This document shows, in pieces, positions 35,558 through 45,293 of a DNA stretch of 64,000 nt (position 1 is the first letter of the stretch; every line of letters starts with the position of its first letter). The notes beneath the pieces are model-generated. The model saw only the letters and a program-made list of their open reading frames with translations. It did not search any database and was not told where the DNA came from. Origin of the DNA: JAZDFC01 sp043808235 (lineage in GTDB: Bacteria; Bacteroidota; Ignavibacteria; Ignavibacteriales; Melioribacteraceae). The position numbers and the translations under genes are program-made. Location: contig JAZDFC010000095.1 of the NCBI GenBank assembly GCA_043808235.1, positions 186,001 to 250,000 of the forward strand, given 5' to 3'.

Positions 35558-36592
35558 TTATTTTATGAATATAAATTTTGAACCAACCGGAAAGTGATCG
35601 CTGTAACCACCGAGATATCTTCTACCGCCGTACGTAGGCCATGCGGCGCCTTTAAAATCACCGCTGCGCGTTACCATAAAATTGGGTTTGATTATCTCAA
35701 ACGAATCGCATTTATACTCCCAACCGGAGTTATCCAAAAAAGAATTAGAAATAATAATTTGATCAAGCATGTTCCAATTTTGCTTGTACAAGTATGTTCC
35801 AAGATTTTTTTTATCAAGTTCTGCCGCAAGATTTAACAATGCCGGCTTGCTTGCATCGTCGGCAACGCAATTAAAATTATCAGCGCCGAGAATTTTGGAT
35901 AATGAGACGTTATCCGGTTCATCATTAAAATCGCCTATAATAATTATTTGTGCATCTTTATCAGCGGCAAATAATTTATCAACTCGTTTTTTCAATACTT
36001 CGGCGGCGGCAATCCTTTTAAATTCACTTTCAGCCAATCCTCCTGAACGGGATGGCCAGTGATTAACAAATACATGAAATGATTTTCCGTTATTACTTTG
36101 CAAATTCACATGAAGAATATCCCGTGTCTTCGCTCCGCCCGATAGCTTCACTTCATAAATATCGCTTTCGATTACTTTGAACACATCCGCATCATAAATC
36201 AGCGCATTATCAATTCCGCGCCCATCGTGCATATCGTAATGAATTATTTCATAATTTCTATCGATGAGATATTCTCCGGTTAGTTCTTCTAAAACAATTC
36301 TATTCTCCACTTCAATCAATCCTAAAATATCCGGTCCATCGCCATCGTTCATGAGATTAATTACCTTTGCCAGATTCTTTAATTTATTTTGATACCGTTC
36401 AAAAGTCCATTCCTTTTCACCGTATGGTAAAAATTCTTCATCCTCCGTCGCGGGATCATCCTTCGTATCGTAAAAATTTTCAACATTCCATGCCGCGATA
36501 TAAAAGGATGAATATTTCTTTTGTGCGCAGGAAATTGTCGAAATAACCAACAATGCGATAAAAAAAAGATTGTACACCAAATATATTTTCAT
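35558..36592 (-). CDS. Endonuclease/exonuclease/phosphatase family lipoprotein
   Basis: Lipoprotein (lipobox TISC, Cys22) with a DNase I/EEP fold: AAWNVENFYDT, DILGLIEVENR, IIIGDFNDEP and the final GYSDHFPVGSKF with the catalytic His. The metal-binding Glu and Asp are all present, so it should be an active phosphoesterase. Being exported, it may degrade extracellular DNA or phosphorylated compounds rather than take part in repair. 344 residues, ATG start; the gene is divergent from polA. Confidence 0.85.
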   Translation of the reverse strand: MKIYLVYNLFFIALLVISTISCAQKKYSSFYIAAWNVENFYDTKDDPATEDEEFLPYGEKEWTFERYQNKLKNLAKVINLMNDGDGPDILGLIEVENRIVLEELTGEYLIDRNYEIIHYDMHDGRGIDNALIYDADVFKVIESDIYEVKLSGGAKTRDILHVNLQSNNGKSFHVFVNHWPSRSGGLAESEFKRIAAAEVLKKRVDKLFAADKDAQIIIIGDFNDEPDNVSLSKILGADNFNCVADDASKPALLNLAAELDKKNLGTYLYKQNWNMLDQIIISNSFLDNSGWEYKCDSFEIIKPNFMVTRSGDFKGAAWPTYGGRRYLGGYSDHFPVGSKFIFIK

Positions 36593-36692
36593 TTCAATTC
36601 ATTTTATATTTAATTTGGAGATAGAAACAATTTATTTGAAAAAGTATGTGCAAATATAAAAAATCATATTGTTACCGGGAGTTTAATTAATT

Positions 36693-39464
36693 ATGCCTAA
36701 AAAGAAATTTGTAATAATCGATGCGATGGCGCTGGCTTACAAAGGTTACTTCGCTTTTATCAGTCGTCCCCTAACTACCAAATCGGGTGAGGCTACTTCG
36801 GCGGTGTTTGGATTCGTTAGTCAGCTAATTAAAATTATTGAGGATACAAGACCGGACTATATTTCGGTTGCGTTCGATAGCAAGGAAAAAACTTTCCGAC
36901 ATGACCGGTACGAGTTTTACAAATCCAGCCGCGCCAAAATGCCGGATGATATGATTCCGCAGCTTCAACGGATTAAGGATATCGTCGAAGCATTCAACAT
37001 TCCTATTTACATTCTTCCCGGCTACGAAGCAGATGATATAATGGGCACAGTTTTAAAACGAGCGGAAAAATTGGGCTTCGATTGTTTTGCCTTGACTCCT
37101 GATAAAGATTTGATGCAGATAATTAGCGATAATATAAACGTAATAAAACCTGGTAAATCGACTGATGAAATGGACATCATAGATAAGCAGAGAGTACTAA
37201 ATGATTTGGGATTTGAACCGATACATATGATTGATTATTTGAGTCTCGTGGGAGATTCATCCGATGATATTCCCGGTGTTTCCGGCATCGGGCCAAAAAC
37301 CGCTTCACCATTGATTCAAGAATTCGGTACAATTGAAAACATTTATGAGAATCTAAAAAAGATTGAAAAGGTTACAACACGCAAAAAACTTGAGAACGGA
37401 AAAGAATCTGCATTCCTTTCAAAAGAACTTGCGACTATCGAAATGGACATCCCATTTAAATTTGATATTGAAGCCGCAAAGTTCGAAGCGCCTAAATTGA
37501 AGGAACTATTGCAGATATTTACCGATCTCGAGTTCCGTTCATTTGCAAACAAATTGTCTTCTCTCTATTCAAATTCAAATATAGAAATTGAGGAAAAACA
37601 AGAAATTATTACTGAAGAGAAAACAAATTTTGACACTGTAGAAACTAAATATTCGCTTATCAGTGATTTTGATGCTGCGCGGAAACTCGCCTACAAATTA
37701 GCCAAATGCGAATTATTTGTTTTTGATACCGAAACCGATTCGCTCGATGTGCTGGATTTGAATCTTGCCGGCGTATCATTCTGCATTATGCCGGGTGAAG
37801 CATATTTTGTCGCCGTTAATCCGTATCGGAAAGCCGAGACACTTTTCAGCAGCGATCTTTCCGATAGGTTGGATGTGGAAGATTTTGTTGAACTCTTCAA
37901 AGACTTGTTTGAGAATGAAAAAATTAAAAAGGTCTGCCAGAACGGGAAATATGATATCGGCGTGTTGAGAAGTTACGGAATTGAGGTTAAGAATTTTTAT
38001 TTCGATACGATGCTTGCAAGTTACTGCATTGATCCGGATGAGAAACACGGCATGGATGACCTCGCGCAAAAGTATTTGAATTACACACCGATTCCGCTAA
38101 TCGATCTTATCGGCTCAAAGAAAACGCCTGAAAAAATATTTGAGGCGGATAAGGAAAAGCTCTCTAATTATTCATGCGAAGATGCTGATGTGACATTTAA
38201 ACTTTACGATATACTTAAGAAGGAACTCGAAAAAGAAGGACTTGAGAAACTCGCCTTCGAAGTTGAATTCCCGCTTGCACCGGTGCTCGAGGATATGGAG
38301 AGATTGGGAATAAAAATAGACAAGGATATTTTGAAAGAGCTGAGCAATGATTTGCAAATAAAACTCGAATCCTACACTTCAACTATTTACAAATTAGCCG
38401 GCAAGGAATTCAATATCAATTCCCCGAAACAGATGCAGGAAATACTTTTTGATAAATTGCAGCTTCAACCAACGCAAAAAACAAAAACCGGATTTTCCAC
38501 CGATGCCCGTTCACTTGAAAACTTAAAAGGGCAGCATGAAATTGTAGATGTAATCCTCGACTATCGCCAGGTATCAAAACTAAAATCAACTTATGCCGAT
38601 TCACTACCGAATTTAATCAATAAAAAAACCGGTAGAGTGCACACAACATTTAGTCAAGCGGCAGTATCCACCGGGCGATTATCGAGCCTTAATCCGAATT
38701 TGCAAAACATACCAATCAGAACGGACCTCGGGAAAGAAATTCGCAAGGCATTTGTACCGCGCAATAAAGATTACCTAATACTCAGTTGCGATTACAGTCA
38801 AATTGAATTGCGGATAATGGCAAGCATCTGCGAAGATGAAAATTTGATGAATGCTTTTATCAACGGCGAGGATATTCACCGCAGTACGGCAGGTAAAGTA
38901 TTTAGAGTTCCACCCGAAGAAGTTACACCGGATATGCGTAGAAAAGCAAAGGAAGTTAATTTCGGAATTTTATACGGACTCGGTCCTTTCGGATTGAAAA
39001 CGAGACTCGGTATCACGCAGACGCATGCAAAAGAAATTATCGATACTTACTTCAGCACTTTCAAAAGTGTAAAAAGATTTATGGAAGATTCCGTGGAAAG
39101 GGCAAAGGAAAAAGGATTTGCGGAAACACTTCTCGGCAGACGCCGGTTCCTTCCGAACATTAATAGTAATAACCGGGTTGTCCGTCAATTTGAAGAACGC
39201 GTTGCTGTGAATATGCCGATACAGGGTACTGCTGCCGACATGATTAAAATTGCAATGATACGAATCCACGATGAATTAAAAAGCCGGAATGCAAAAACTC
39301 AAATGGTTTTACAAGTTCATGACGAATTGGTGTTTGATGCGCATAAAGATGAGATTGATGAAATGGTTCCATTGATAAAACAAATAATGGAGAATGCTCT
39401 GCCGTTAAAAGTGCCGGTGGTGGCAGAAACCGGCACCGGTGATAATTGGCTTGACGCGCATTAG
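36693..39464 (+). CDS. polA: DNA polymerase I with both exonuclease domains
   Basis: Okazaki-fragment processing and repair polymerase, 923 residues. The 5-prime nuclease domain (about 1-290) has AYKGYFAF, GYEADDIMGT and GVSGIGPKTA. The 3-5 exonuclease domain (about 320-510) keeps its metal acids (FDTETDS, KYDIGVL, EDADVT), so proofreading should be active. The polymerase domain holds motif A DYSQIELRIMA, motif B RRKAKEVNFGILYG and motif C QVHDELVFD. ATG with GGGAG upstream. The only plus-strand gene in the first 47 kb; a TATAAA at 36655-36660 may be its -10 box. Confidence 0.97.
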   Translation: MPKKKFVIIDAMALAYKGYFAFISRPLTTKSGEATSAVFGFVSQLIKIIEDTRPDYISVAFDSKEKTFRHDRYEFYKSSRAKMPDDMIPQLQRIKDIVEAFNIPIYILPGYEADDIMGTVLKRAEKLGFDCFALTPDKDLMQIISDNINVIKPGKSTDEMDIIDKQRVLNDLGFEPIHMIDYLSLVGDSSDDIPGVSGIGPKTASPLIQEFGTIENIYENLKKIEKVTTRKKLENGKESAFLSKELATIEMDIPFKFDIEAAKFEAPKLKELLQIFTDLEFRSFANKLSSLYSNSNIEIEEKQEIITEEKTNFDTVETKYSLISDFDAARKLAYKLAKCELFVFDTETDSLDVLDLNLAGVSFCIMPGEAYFVAVNPYRKAETLFSSDLSDRLDVEDFVELFKDLFENEKIKKVCQNGKYDIGVLRSYGIEVKNFYFDTMLASYCIDPDEKHGMDDLAQKYLNYTPIPLIDLIGSKKTPEKIFEADKEKLSNYSCEDADVTFKLYDILKKELEKEGLEKLAFEVEFPLAPVLEDMERLGIKIDKDILKELSNDLQIKLESYTSTIYKLAGKEFNINSPKQMQEILFDKLQLQPTQKTKTGFSTDARSLENLKGQHEIVDVILDYRQVSKLKSTYADSLPNLINKKTGRVHTTFSQAAVSTGRLSSLNPNLQNIPIRTDLGKEIRKAFVPRNKDYLILSCDYSQIELRIMASICEDENLMNAFINGEDIHRSTAGKVFRVPPEEVTPDMRRKAKEVNFGILYGLGPFGLKTRLGITQTHAKEIIDTYFSTFKSVKRFMEDSVERAKEKGFAETLLGRRRFLPNINSNNRVVRQFEERVAVNMPIQGTAADMIKIAMIRIHDELKSRNAKTQMVLQVHDELVFDAHKDEIDEMVPLIKQIMENALPLKVPVVAETGTGDNWLDAH

Positions 39465-39512
39465 TATTGAAATGACGTATCTATCGTACTGCCACAGATA
39501 TAAATATACATG

Positions 39513-39550
39513 GCAGTCCCGGTTCACACCGTGACTGCGTTGCATTTTTT
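39513..39550 (+). terminator. Likely intrinsic terminator of polA, with an alternative hairpin
   Basis: Stem GCAGTC-C-CGG (39513-39522), loop TTCACA and CCG-T-GACTGC (39529-39538), then TTTTTT at 39545-39550. The left arm also pairs with an upstream ACTGCCA (39488-39494) through TGGCAGT (39511-39517), so two hairpins exclude each other. It starts about 50 nt after the polA stop. Confidence 0.5.
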
Positions 39551-39570
39551 ATCTAATATCTTAAGTGCAT

Positions 39571-39614
39571 CTGTCACGGAATGGTCCCCCGAGAAGCGGG
39601 GCAAGCAGTGACAG
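39571..39614 (+). repeat. REP-like palindromic element in the polA/efflux intergenic gap
   Basis: Outer 7-bp inverted repeat CTGTCAC (39571-39577) and GTGACAG (39608-39614) flank a GC-rich hairpin, CCCCG-AGAAG-CGGGG, followed by CAAGC (up to 39606). The inner part closely matches the element at 57471-57492 read on its minus strand (CCCCCGACAAGTCGGGGCAAGC). A small plus-strand ORF crossing it is not supported as a gene. Confidence 0.55.
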
Positions 39615-39665
39615 CCGAGCCAATGGGTAGAACTGTAAGTGGCAGAACAATAGGTAAATTACAAA

Positions 39666-39693
39666 ATCCAACTTCGCTAATGCAAGGTTGGAT
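39666..39693 (-). terminator. Terminator of the efflux operon
   Basis: ATCCAAC (39666-39672) and GTTGGAT (39687-39693) form a 7-bp stem, extendable inward by AAG/CTT with one bulge. On the minus strand it is followed by TTTGTAATTT. It lies 9 nt after the last permease gene. Confidence 0.5.
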
Positions 39694-39701
39694 CGTCTAT
39701 T

Positions 39702-40832
39702 TTACTCTAGCCTCTTTTGGAATCTTAGCGAACTCAATCCCAGCACAAGCACACCCATCCCAAACATAACGAGAAGTTCGTCCCATAATTCGTTCAGTCC
39801 GATTCCCTTTAAAATTATTCCGCGGATTGCTATCATAAAATATTTTAATGGAATTAGGTATGTAGTCCACTGTATTACCTGTGGCATATTTTCGATTGGG
39901 AATGTAAAGCCGGAAAGAAATACCATCGGCATTAGAATTACAAAAATTGCGATCATCATTGCTTGTTGCTGCGTTTTGGAAATTGTGGATACAAGTATTC
40001 CGAAACCAAGCGTGGAAAGTATATATAAAAAACTGCTAAAAAAAAGCAGTGCCATGCTGCCGCGAACGGGTAAATTAAAAATCAGTATCATAACCGTTAA
40101 CACAATTAGAATAACCACAAAACTCAATATTGCGAAGGGAATAAGTTTTCCCATAATCAATTCACCCGGCTTTATCGGCGTTACTATAATCTGTTCGAGC
40201 GTTCCGATTTCTTTTTCTTTAACTATTGCGAGCGATGTTAATATCAGCGTGATGATTGATAGCAGTAATCCGAATATTCCCGGTATCATGAAATTTCTTG
40301 TTTTAAGAAGGGGATTGTACCACGCCCGCACTTCTGCTTGAATAGTTGGATTGAAATTTACTTTAGCTCCCCTTGTATCGGAAAGTTTTGCCGCAATTTT
40401 TTTTGAATATGTTCCGGTTACACCAACGAGATATCCGGCGGCAATCGCGCCCTTATTTCCGTCGGAGCCGTCGAAAATTGCCTGCATCTCCGCAGTTTCA
40501 TTCCGGTTTATGTTGTATTCAAAATCAGCCGGCAGAACAAGCCCGACAAGCGCTTCGCCGTCTTCAATCATAGCCTGCAGGTTTTTATAATTATCAACAT
40601 ATTCAACTATTTCAAAATATTTACTGCTTGCGAATTCTTCTAAAAATTCCCTGCTTGTCGAGGACCTGTCATAATCGAGCACGACTGTTTTAACATTCTC
40701 GACATCCATATTAACGGCGTAACCGAGAAATATTAATTGAATGACCGGGGCGATTAAAATTATCCCGAACATTTTCGGGTCGCGCCTGAATTGCTGAAAT
40801 TCTTTTCTAATTATATGAATTATGTTTTTCAT
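39702..40832 (-). CDS. ABC-2 type permease, YbhR-like (efflux operon)
   Basis: 376 residues: one N-terminal membrane helix (about 22-42), a large periplasmic domain (about 45-175) with YDRSSTSREFLEEF, then five more helices and the ABC-2 loop EKEIGTLEQIIVTPIKPGELI on the cytoplasmic side. This is the YbhR/YhhJ layout of exporters that work with HlyD and TolC partners. It pairs with the next permease, 7 nt upstream, to form the membrane dimer. Last gene of the operon. Substrate unknown; E. coli YbhFSR is linked to drug and cation export. Confidence 0.88.
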   Translation of the reverse strand: MKNIIHIIRKEFQQFRRDPKMFGIILIAPVIQLIFLGYAVNMDVENVKTVVLDYDRSSTSREFLEEFASSKYFEIVEYVDNYKNLQAMIEDGEALVGLVLPADFEYNINRNETAEMQAIFDGSDGNKGAIAAGYLVGVTGTYSKKIAAKLSDTRGAKVNFNPTIQAEVRAWYNPLLKTRNFMIPGIFGLLLSIITLILTSLAIVKEKEIGTLEQIIVTPIKPGELIMGKLIPFAILSFVVILIVLTVMILIFNLPVRGSMALLFFSSFLYILSTLGFGILVSTISKTQQQAMMIAIFVILMPMVFLSGFTFPIENMPQVIQWTTYLIPLKYFMIAIRGIILKGIGLNELWDELLVMFGMGVLVLGLSSLRFQKRLE

Positions 40833-40839
40833 TTTGTCG

Positions 40840-41973
40840 TCACACAGTTTGTAAATTTCTTTTGTTAATTACCGATGCCAAAAGCAGCATCAGGAATGCA
40901 AATATCAGCAGGTAAACCAGGTCCATATAAAATACTTGCAGCCCGACGCCCTTCAATATTATCGCTCTTAATGTGGAGATGAAGAATTTTGTAGGCGTAA
41001 TGTTTGTAAGTACCCGGATTATATACGGCATGCTCTCGATGGGAAATACGAATCCCGATAGAATAAGCGATGGCAGCAGCGAAGCGAAGGTTGCGAGCGA
41101 AAATGAAATCTGCTGCGAATCGGATATGGATGAAATCATTATCCCCATGCTTGTGCAAGCAAACAAAAAGATAATTGTGCTGATGAAGAGCAGTAAAAAA
41201 CTTCCTTTCACTTCAACACCGAACAGAATATAGCCGGCAATCAAAATGAAGATTGCATTAAAAAAAGCAATCATTAAGTACGGAAACGATTTGCCGAGAA
41301 GAAGTTCAATTGTTTTGATTGATGAGACATTTATCTGTTCGATTGTTCCGCGTTCCTTCTCGCGCACTATCGAAAGCGAAACCGTAACAACCGATGTAAC
41401 AATTAATATGATAGCGATTAATCCCGGTATTAAAAACGAGGTTGTTTCCAAATCCGGATTGAACCAGAATGTTGTATTTAAATTCAGCGGCACAAAAGGT
41501 TTCATTCCTTTGTCGGCTAAAACTTCCGCCTGTATTTTTTGATTAAACCTCAGCGATGCTGCATTCACATAATTCTGAATTATCATCGCAGTGTTTCCGT
41601 CAACGCCGTCGGTTAAAAATTGCAGTTTTGCCGGCTCTTTTGCAGCGATAAGTATTTTCGAAAAGCCGGATGGAATTACAAGAACAGCTTGGGCGTCTTT
41701 TTTATCAAGCGTTTCTTTTATTTCACTGTCGCGCTCAATTATCTTTTCAATTGAAAAATATGATGTGGCGGATAATGAATTTATAAACTCACGGCTGACA
41801 GTTGATTTATCCAAATCGTACACAGCGAGATGTATGTTTGTTACATCGAAGTTTACCGCGTAGCCGAACATAACAAGCATCAGCACCGGGAAGAAGAATA
41901 TTACGAACAGCATCCGTTTGTCGCGATACAATTGTTTTATTTCCTTTTTGAAAATCGCTCTCATCCTATGCAT
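40840..41973 (-). CDS. ABC-2 type permease, YbhS-like (efflux operon)
   Basis: 377 residues with the same plan as its neighbour: KKEIKQLYRDKRML amphipathic start, first helix at about 21-40, large periplasmic domain with YDLDKSTVSREFINSL, and five C-terminal helices after EKERGTIEQINVSSIKTIELL. The two permeases are diverged paralogues, so the channel is a heterodimer. ATG at 41973 overlaps the ATPase gene by 8 nt; an internal ATG three codons on is also possible. Confidence 0.88.
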   Translation of the reverse strand: MHRMRAIFKKEIKQLYRDKRMLFVIFFFPVLMLVMFGYAVNFDVTNIHLAVYDLDKSTVSREFINSLSATSYFSIEKIIERDSEIKETLDKKDAQAVLVIPSGFSKILIAAKEPAKLQFLTDGVDGNTAMIIQNYVNAASLRFNQKIQAEVLADKGMKPFVPLNLNTTFWFNPDLETTSFLIPGLIAIILIVTSVVTVSLSIVREKERGTIEQINVSSIKTIELLLGKSFPYLMIAFFNAIFILIAGYILFGVEVKGSFLLLFISTIIFLFACTSMGIMISSISDSQQISFSLATFASLLPSLILSGFVFPIESMPYIIRVLTNITPTKFFISTLRAIILKGVGLQVFYMDLVYLLIFAFLMLLLASVINKRNLQTV

Positions 41974-42901
41974 TGCTTTTCTCCTTGTCTAACAGGTGAA
42001 TGAACACATCTTCCAGAGTAGGAACAATTTCACCAATTCGTTTTACCGGAATTCCATTCGCAATTGTCAAAGTCTTTGTCACTAATTCCTTTCCGGTAAA
42101 CTTTTCATTAACGCTAACATGAATATTATTTCCGAAGATTGATGTTTCGTCCACGTAGTTTTCTTTTTCAAGTATTTCGAGTGCATCCACAACGCGGTCG
42201 CATTCTATTTCATAAATTTTATTTTTCAGATAGTTCGTTTTCAATTGCTGCGACGAACCTTCGGCAATTAGTTTCCCGGCGTCGATTAAAATTATGTTGT
42301 TGCAGAACTCCGCTTCTTCGAGATAGTGCGTTGTTACAAAAACCGTTGTTCCTTCCGCCGATAAATCATTTATCAAATCCCAAAAGTTTCTACGCGAAAT
42401 CGGGTCGACACCGCTTGTCGGTTCGTCGAGGAAAACTATTTTGGGCTGATGAATAACCGCCGCGCCGAGCGCAAGCCGTTGTTTAATCCCGCCTGGAAGC
42501 GAACCTGTTAACAACGATTCCTTTCCTTCGAGATAAGAAATTTTTAATGCCCACTTTTTTCTTTCTTTGAATAATTTATCTTCGAGTCCGTACACCCCGC
42601 CGAAGAAATCGAGATTTTCTCCGACAGTCAAATCATTGTAAAGAGAAAATCTTTGCGACATATAACCTATGTTTTTCTTAACCATATCGGATTCTTTGCT
42701 AACACTGTATCCGCCGACAATTGCATCGCCGGAAGTAGGCGCAAGAATACCGCACAACATACGGATAGTTGTAGATTTACCCGCGCCGTTTGCACCAAGG
42801 AATCCGAATATCTCGCCCTGTTTTACGGTGAAATTTATATTATCAACGGAAATGAATTTTCCGAATTTTTTTGTCAAGTTTTTTATTTCGATTGAGTTCA
42901 T
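41966..42901 (-). CDS. ABC transporter ATP-binding protein, second half of a split YbhF
   Basis: 311 residues with one ABC domain: Walker A GANGAGKST (about 36-44), signature LPGGIKQRLALG (a variant of LSGGQ), Walker B IVFLDEPTSGVDP and switch His in VTTHYLEEAE. A C-terminal DUF4162-type region (about 225-311) follows. It corresponds best to the C-terminal ATPase half of E. coli YbhF. It overlaps the YbhS-like permease gene by 8 nt. Confidence 0.9.
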   Translation of the reverse strand: MNSIEIKNLTKKFGKFISVDNINFTVKQGEIFGFLGANGAGKSTTIRMLCGILAPTSGDAIVGGYSVSKESDMVKKNIGYMSQRFSLYNDLTVGENLDFFGGVYGLEDKLFKERKKWALKISYLEGKESLLTGSLPGGIKQRLALGAAVIHQPKIVFLDEPTSGVDPISRRNFWDLINDLSAEGTTVFVTTHYLEEAEFCNNIILIDAGKLIAEGSSQQLKTNYLKNKIYEIECDRVVDALEILEKENYVDETSIFGNNIHVSVNEKFTGKELVTKTLTIANGIPVKRIGEIVPTLEDVFIHLLDKEKSNA

Positions 42902-42918
42902 GTTTTATCAGGTTTCTT

Positions 42919-42979
42919 CATAACCATCATAAAAATCTGCGTGCTATTTAATAGAACGCGGATAATTATGATTCTTATG
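42919..42979. repeat. Long imperfect inverted repeat between tolC-like and ABC genes
   Basis: Two 30-nt arms around position 949 (left 42919-42948, right 42950-42979) match at 24 of 30 positions; blocks CATAA, ATCATAA, ATC-GCGT and CTATT are conserved in both. It fills most of the 89-bp gap. It may be a dispersed palindromic repeat or an intra-operon stem-loop that sets relative transcript levels. Confidence 0.55.
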
Positions 42980-42990
42980 ATTTGTTAAGA

Positions 42991-44304
42991 TTAATAAATT
43001 CTACGACCAACCGCTTTTTCCAATCTAACTTTTGCAAGCTGATAATCGACAAGTGCGTTGGTTAGTTTTGTTTGTGCGTCCAACAAAGAATTCTCCGCAT
43101 CAATTAAATCGGTACTCGTTGCAAGCTGCTCGTTATATTTTTCATTTGTGATTCTATAATTTTCTTCCGCTTGAGTCAGAGTTACTTGCGCAACATTTAC
43201 TTTACTGCTTTCGGAATTCATCCTTAAATAGGATTGATATACTTCTATTTCTATATTGTCCTTCAATATTTTTTCAGTCGATTCGGATTGAATTAATTGC
43301 TGTTCAGCCTGGGTAACCTGCGCGGACGTTTGTCCCCAATTCCATAATTCCCAATTCAATACAAGACTAACATCCCACGTGTCGTCGAACTGATCTTTTG
43401 AAGGCATTATTCTTTGATTTGGGCGCGCGTAATTATAATTAGCCGCGAGATAAATCGAAGGGAACCAACCTGCCTGCGATGCTGAAAGCATCTCTTTTCC
43501 GGCTTCAACTCTGTATCCGGTTGCTTTTAACTCATCGCGGTTGGATAACGCTTCGGTCAACAACGCCGGGTAATCAATTGATGTTTCCGTCAACGATGGA
43601 TCGATTGTTTGGATTTCAGTATCGCTATTTATTTCAAGTCCTATTGTTTTATTAAACACCGCCTGCGAAATATTCAAATTATTCTGCGCGTCTATTTTCA
43701 GCATCTCAAGATTGGAGAGGGTTACCTCCATTTTTAAAACATCGTTCTTTGTAGCCAAACCATTTGCTAAAAAATTCTTTGTGTCTTTCAGATGTTGCGC
43801 TATCGACTCGTAGTTATTATTTATTAATTCAAGCACCTTTTGCGCTTTGTAAATATTCCAAAATGATTGATGGATTGCGAAAGCAGTTTCGTTTGCATCT
43901 TTGTCGGTATCGGCAAGACTTGCTTTATAATTCAAATCAGATGCGCTTTTTAGCGACACAAGTTTGAAGCCCGTAAACAACGGCTGCTGCAACGACAACT
44001 TAATGCCGTAATTATTAAGAATGGCTTCCTGAACGGTTATCGGCGTTGGTGAAATAGGAATTGAAATTTGGAACGGCGGGATATCACTTAGCCTCGTATA
44101 ATTTGCGCTGAGTGAAATCCTGGGAAGAAGCTGCGCAGCCGTTTCGGAATATTTCGCTTCTGCGTAACTCGATTTTGATTTCGAGATTTGCATCGCATAA
44201 CTTTTTTCCAAACCGAGTTTTAAACTTTCCTCCAGTGTTAGTTTGGTCGATTGAGCGTACAATCCGAAAGTTGTCAGCATCATTATTAAAAATATTTTTT
44301 TCAT
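42991..44304 (-). CDS. TolC family outer-membrane efflux protein
   Basis: 437 residues: signal peptide 1-17 (GLYAQ), then two OEP repeats of long helices with strand pairs. SLQQPLFTGFKLVSLK and VLNWELWNWGQTSAQ are the paired beta-hairpin entries of TolC proteins. It should give the outer-membrane duct of the tripartite pump. It lies between the two ATPase genes, 86 nt upstream of the second and 38 nt after the first, a place where the E. coli ybh operon has no tolC. Confidence 0.9.
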   Translation of the reverse strand: MKKIFLIMMLTTFGLYAQSTKLTLEESLKLGLEKSYAMQISKSKSSYAEAKYSETAAQLLPRISLSANYTRLSDIPPFQISIPISPTPITVQEAILNNYGIKLSLQQPLFTGFKLVSLKSASDLNYKASLADTDKDANETAFAIHQSFWNIYKAQKVLELINNNYESIAQHLKDTKNFLANGLATKNDVLKMEVTLSNLEMLKIDAQNNLNISQAVFNKTIGLEINSDTEIQTIDPSLTETSIDYPALLTEALSNRDELKATGYRVEAGKEMLSASQAGWFPSIYLAANYNYARPNQRIMPSKDQFDDTWDVSLVLNWELWNWGQTSAQVTQAEQQLIQSESTEKILKDNIEIEVYQSYLRMNSESSKVNVAQVTLTQAEENYRITNEKYNEQLATSTDLIDAENSLLDAQTKLTNALVDYQLAKVRLEKAVGRRIY

Positions 44305-44342
44305 TTTATCTCCAAATGTTCCGGTACATTTCCGGGTATCTT

Positions 44343-45254
44343 TTATTTCTTATTTATAAGGTGGATGAAAACATTTTCAAGTGTCGGGGTGATTATGCGT
44401 TTATCGTTAACCGCAACAGAGTTATCATCAAACATTTTTTTTATGCGTTTAAAATCTTTTTCCGTATCGTTAATCGCTATATTGATTCTGTCGCCGAACA
44501 ATTGAACTTCAAATTCAGTTTGTGTCCGCAAAACATGATATGCCTCCCGTATCGGCGAACAGACCACTTCAATAATTTCTTCGGCGATTGAGTCCTTCAC
44601 TTTTTGCGGAGTGTTGAAAGCGATGATTTTACCTTCGTTCATCAACGCAATGCGGTTGCAGCGTTCGGCTTCATCAAGGTACGGTGTCGACATGAAAATC
44701 GTTATTCCTTCTTTTAACAAGCCGGAAAGAATTTTCCAGAAATCGCGGCGCGATACCGGGTCAACGCCGGTTGTAGGTTCGTCGAGAAAAAGTATTTTCG
44801 GTTTGTGAATTAGACTGCACGCAAGCGCAAGTTTCTGTCGCATTCCGCCGGATAGTTTTTCTGCAAGCCGGTCGCGGAATGGTTTCAATCTTGTGAATTC
44901 AAGCAGCTCGTCGCGTCTTGTTTTATAATTTTTCACATCGTGAATGTCGGCAAAGAATTCAATGTTTTCGTCAATAGTCAAATCACCGTACAGGCTGAAC
45001 TTTTGCGATAAGTAACCAATTTCTTTTTGAATGTCTTTTTTGTACTTCTTGATTTCCTTTCCGAGTAATTTTACTTCGCCTTCGTCAGCATTAATCAATC
45101 CGCACATTGTCCGTATTGTCGTTGTCTTTCCTGCACCGTCGGGACCAACGAGTCCGAACATCTCGCCTTTCCTGACATCCAACGCGACACCATTTACTGC
45201 TTTTATCTCGCCATAAGATTTGTGAAGATTATTTATTTCAATTATGTTATCCAA
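44343..45254 (-). CDS. ABC transporter ATP-binding protein, first half of a split YbhF
   Basis: 303 residues, one ABC domain: Walker A GPDGAGKTTT at about 36-45, signature LSGGMRQKLALA, Walker B ILFLDEPTTGVDP, and a switch region where STPYLDEAERC replaces the usual THYMDEAE, so the switch His is Pro/Tyr here. The canonical GPDGAGKT loop matches the N-terminal half of YbhF. TTG start. The missing switch His suggests an asymmetric ATPase pair with the other subunit as the main hydrolysing site; this is inference. Confidence 0.9.
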   Translation of the reverse strand: MDNIIEINNLHKSYGEIKAVNGVALDVRKGEMFGLVGPDGAGKTTTIRTMCGLINADEGEVKLLGKEIKKYKKDIQKEIGYLSQKFSLYGDLTIDENIEFFADIHDVKNYKTRRDELLEFTRLKPFRDRLAEKLSGGMRQKLALACSLIHKPKILFLDEPTTGVDPVSRRDFWKILSGLLKEGITIFMSTPYLDEAERCNRIALMNEGKIIAFNTPQKVKDSIAEEIIEVVCSPIREAYHVLRTQTEFEVQLFGDRINIAINDTEKDFKRIKKMFDDNSVAVNDKRIITPTLENVFIHLINKK

Positions 45255-45293
45255 AAACTACTCCTTAATTATAGCTTGTCGACTTGCAACTTT

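Noticed and set aside
39581..39769. 62-aa plus-strand ORF after polA
   Set aside because: It reads through a REP-like hairpin and the terminator and into the end of the opposite permease gene; no family resemblance.
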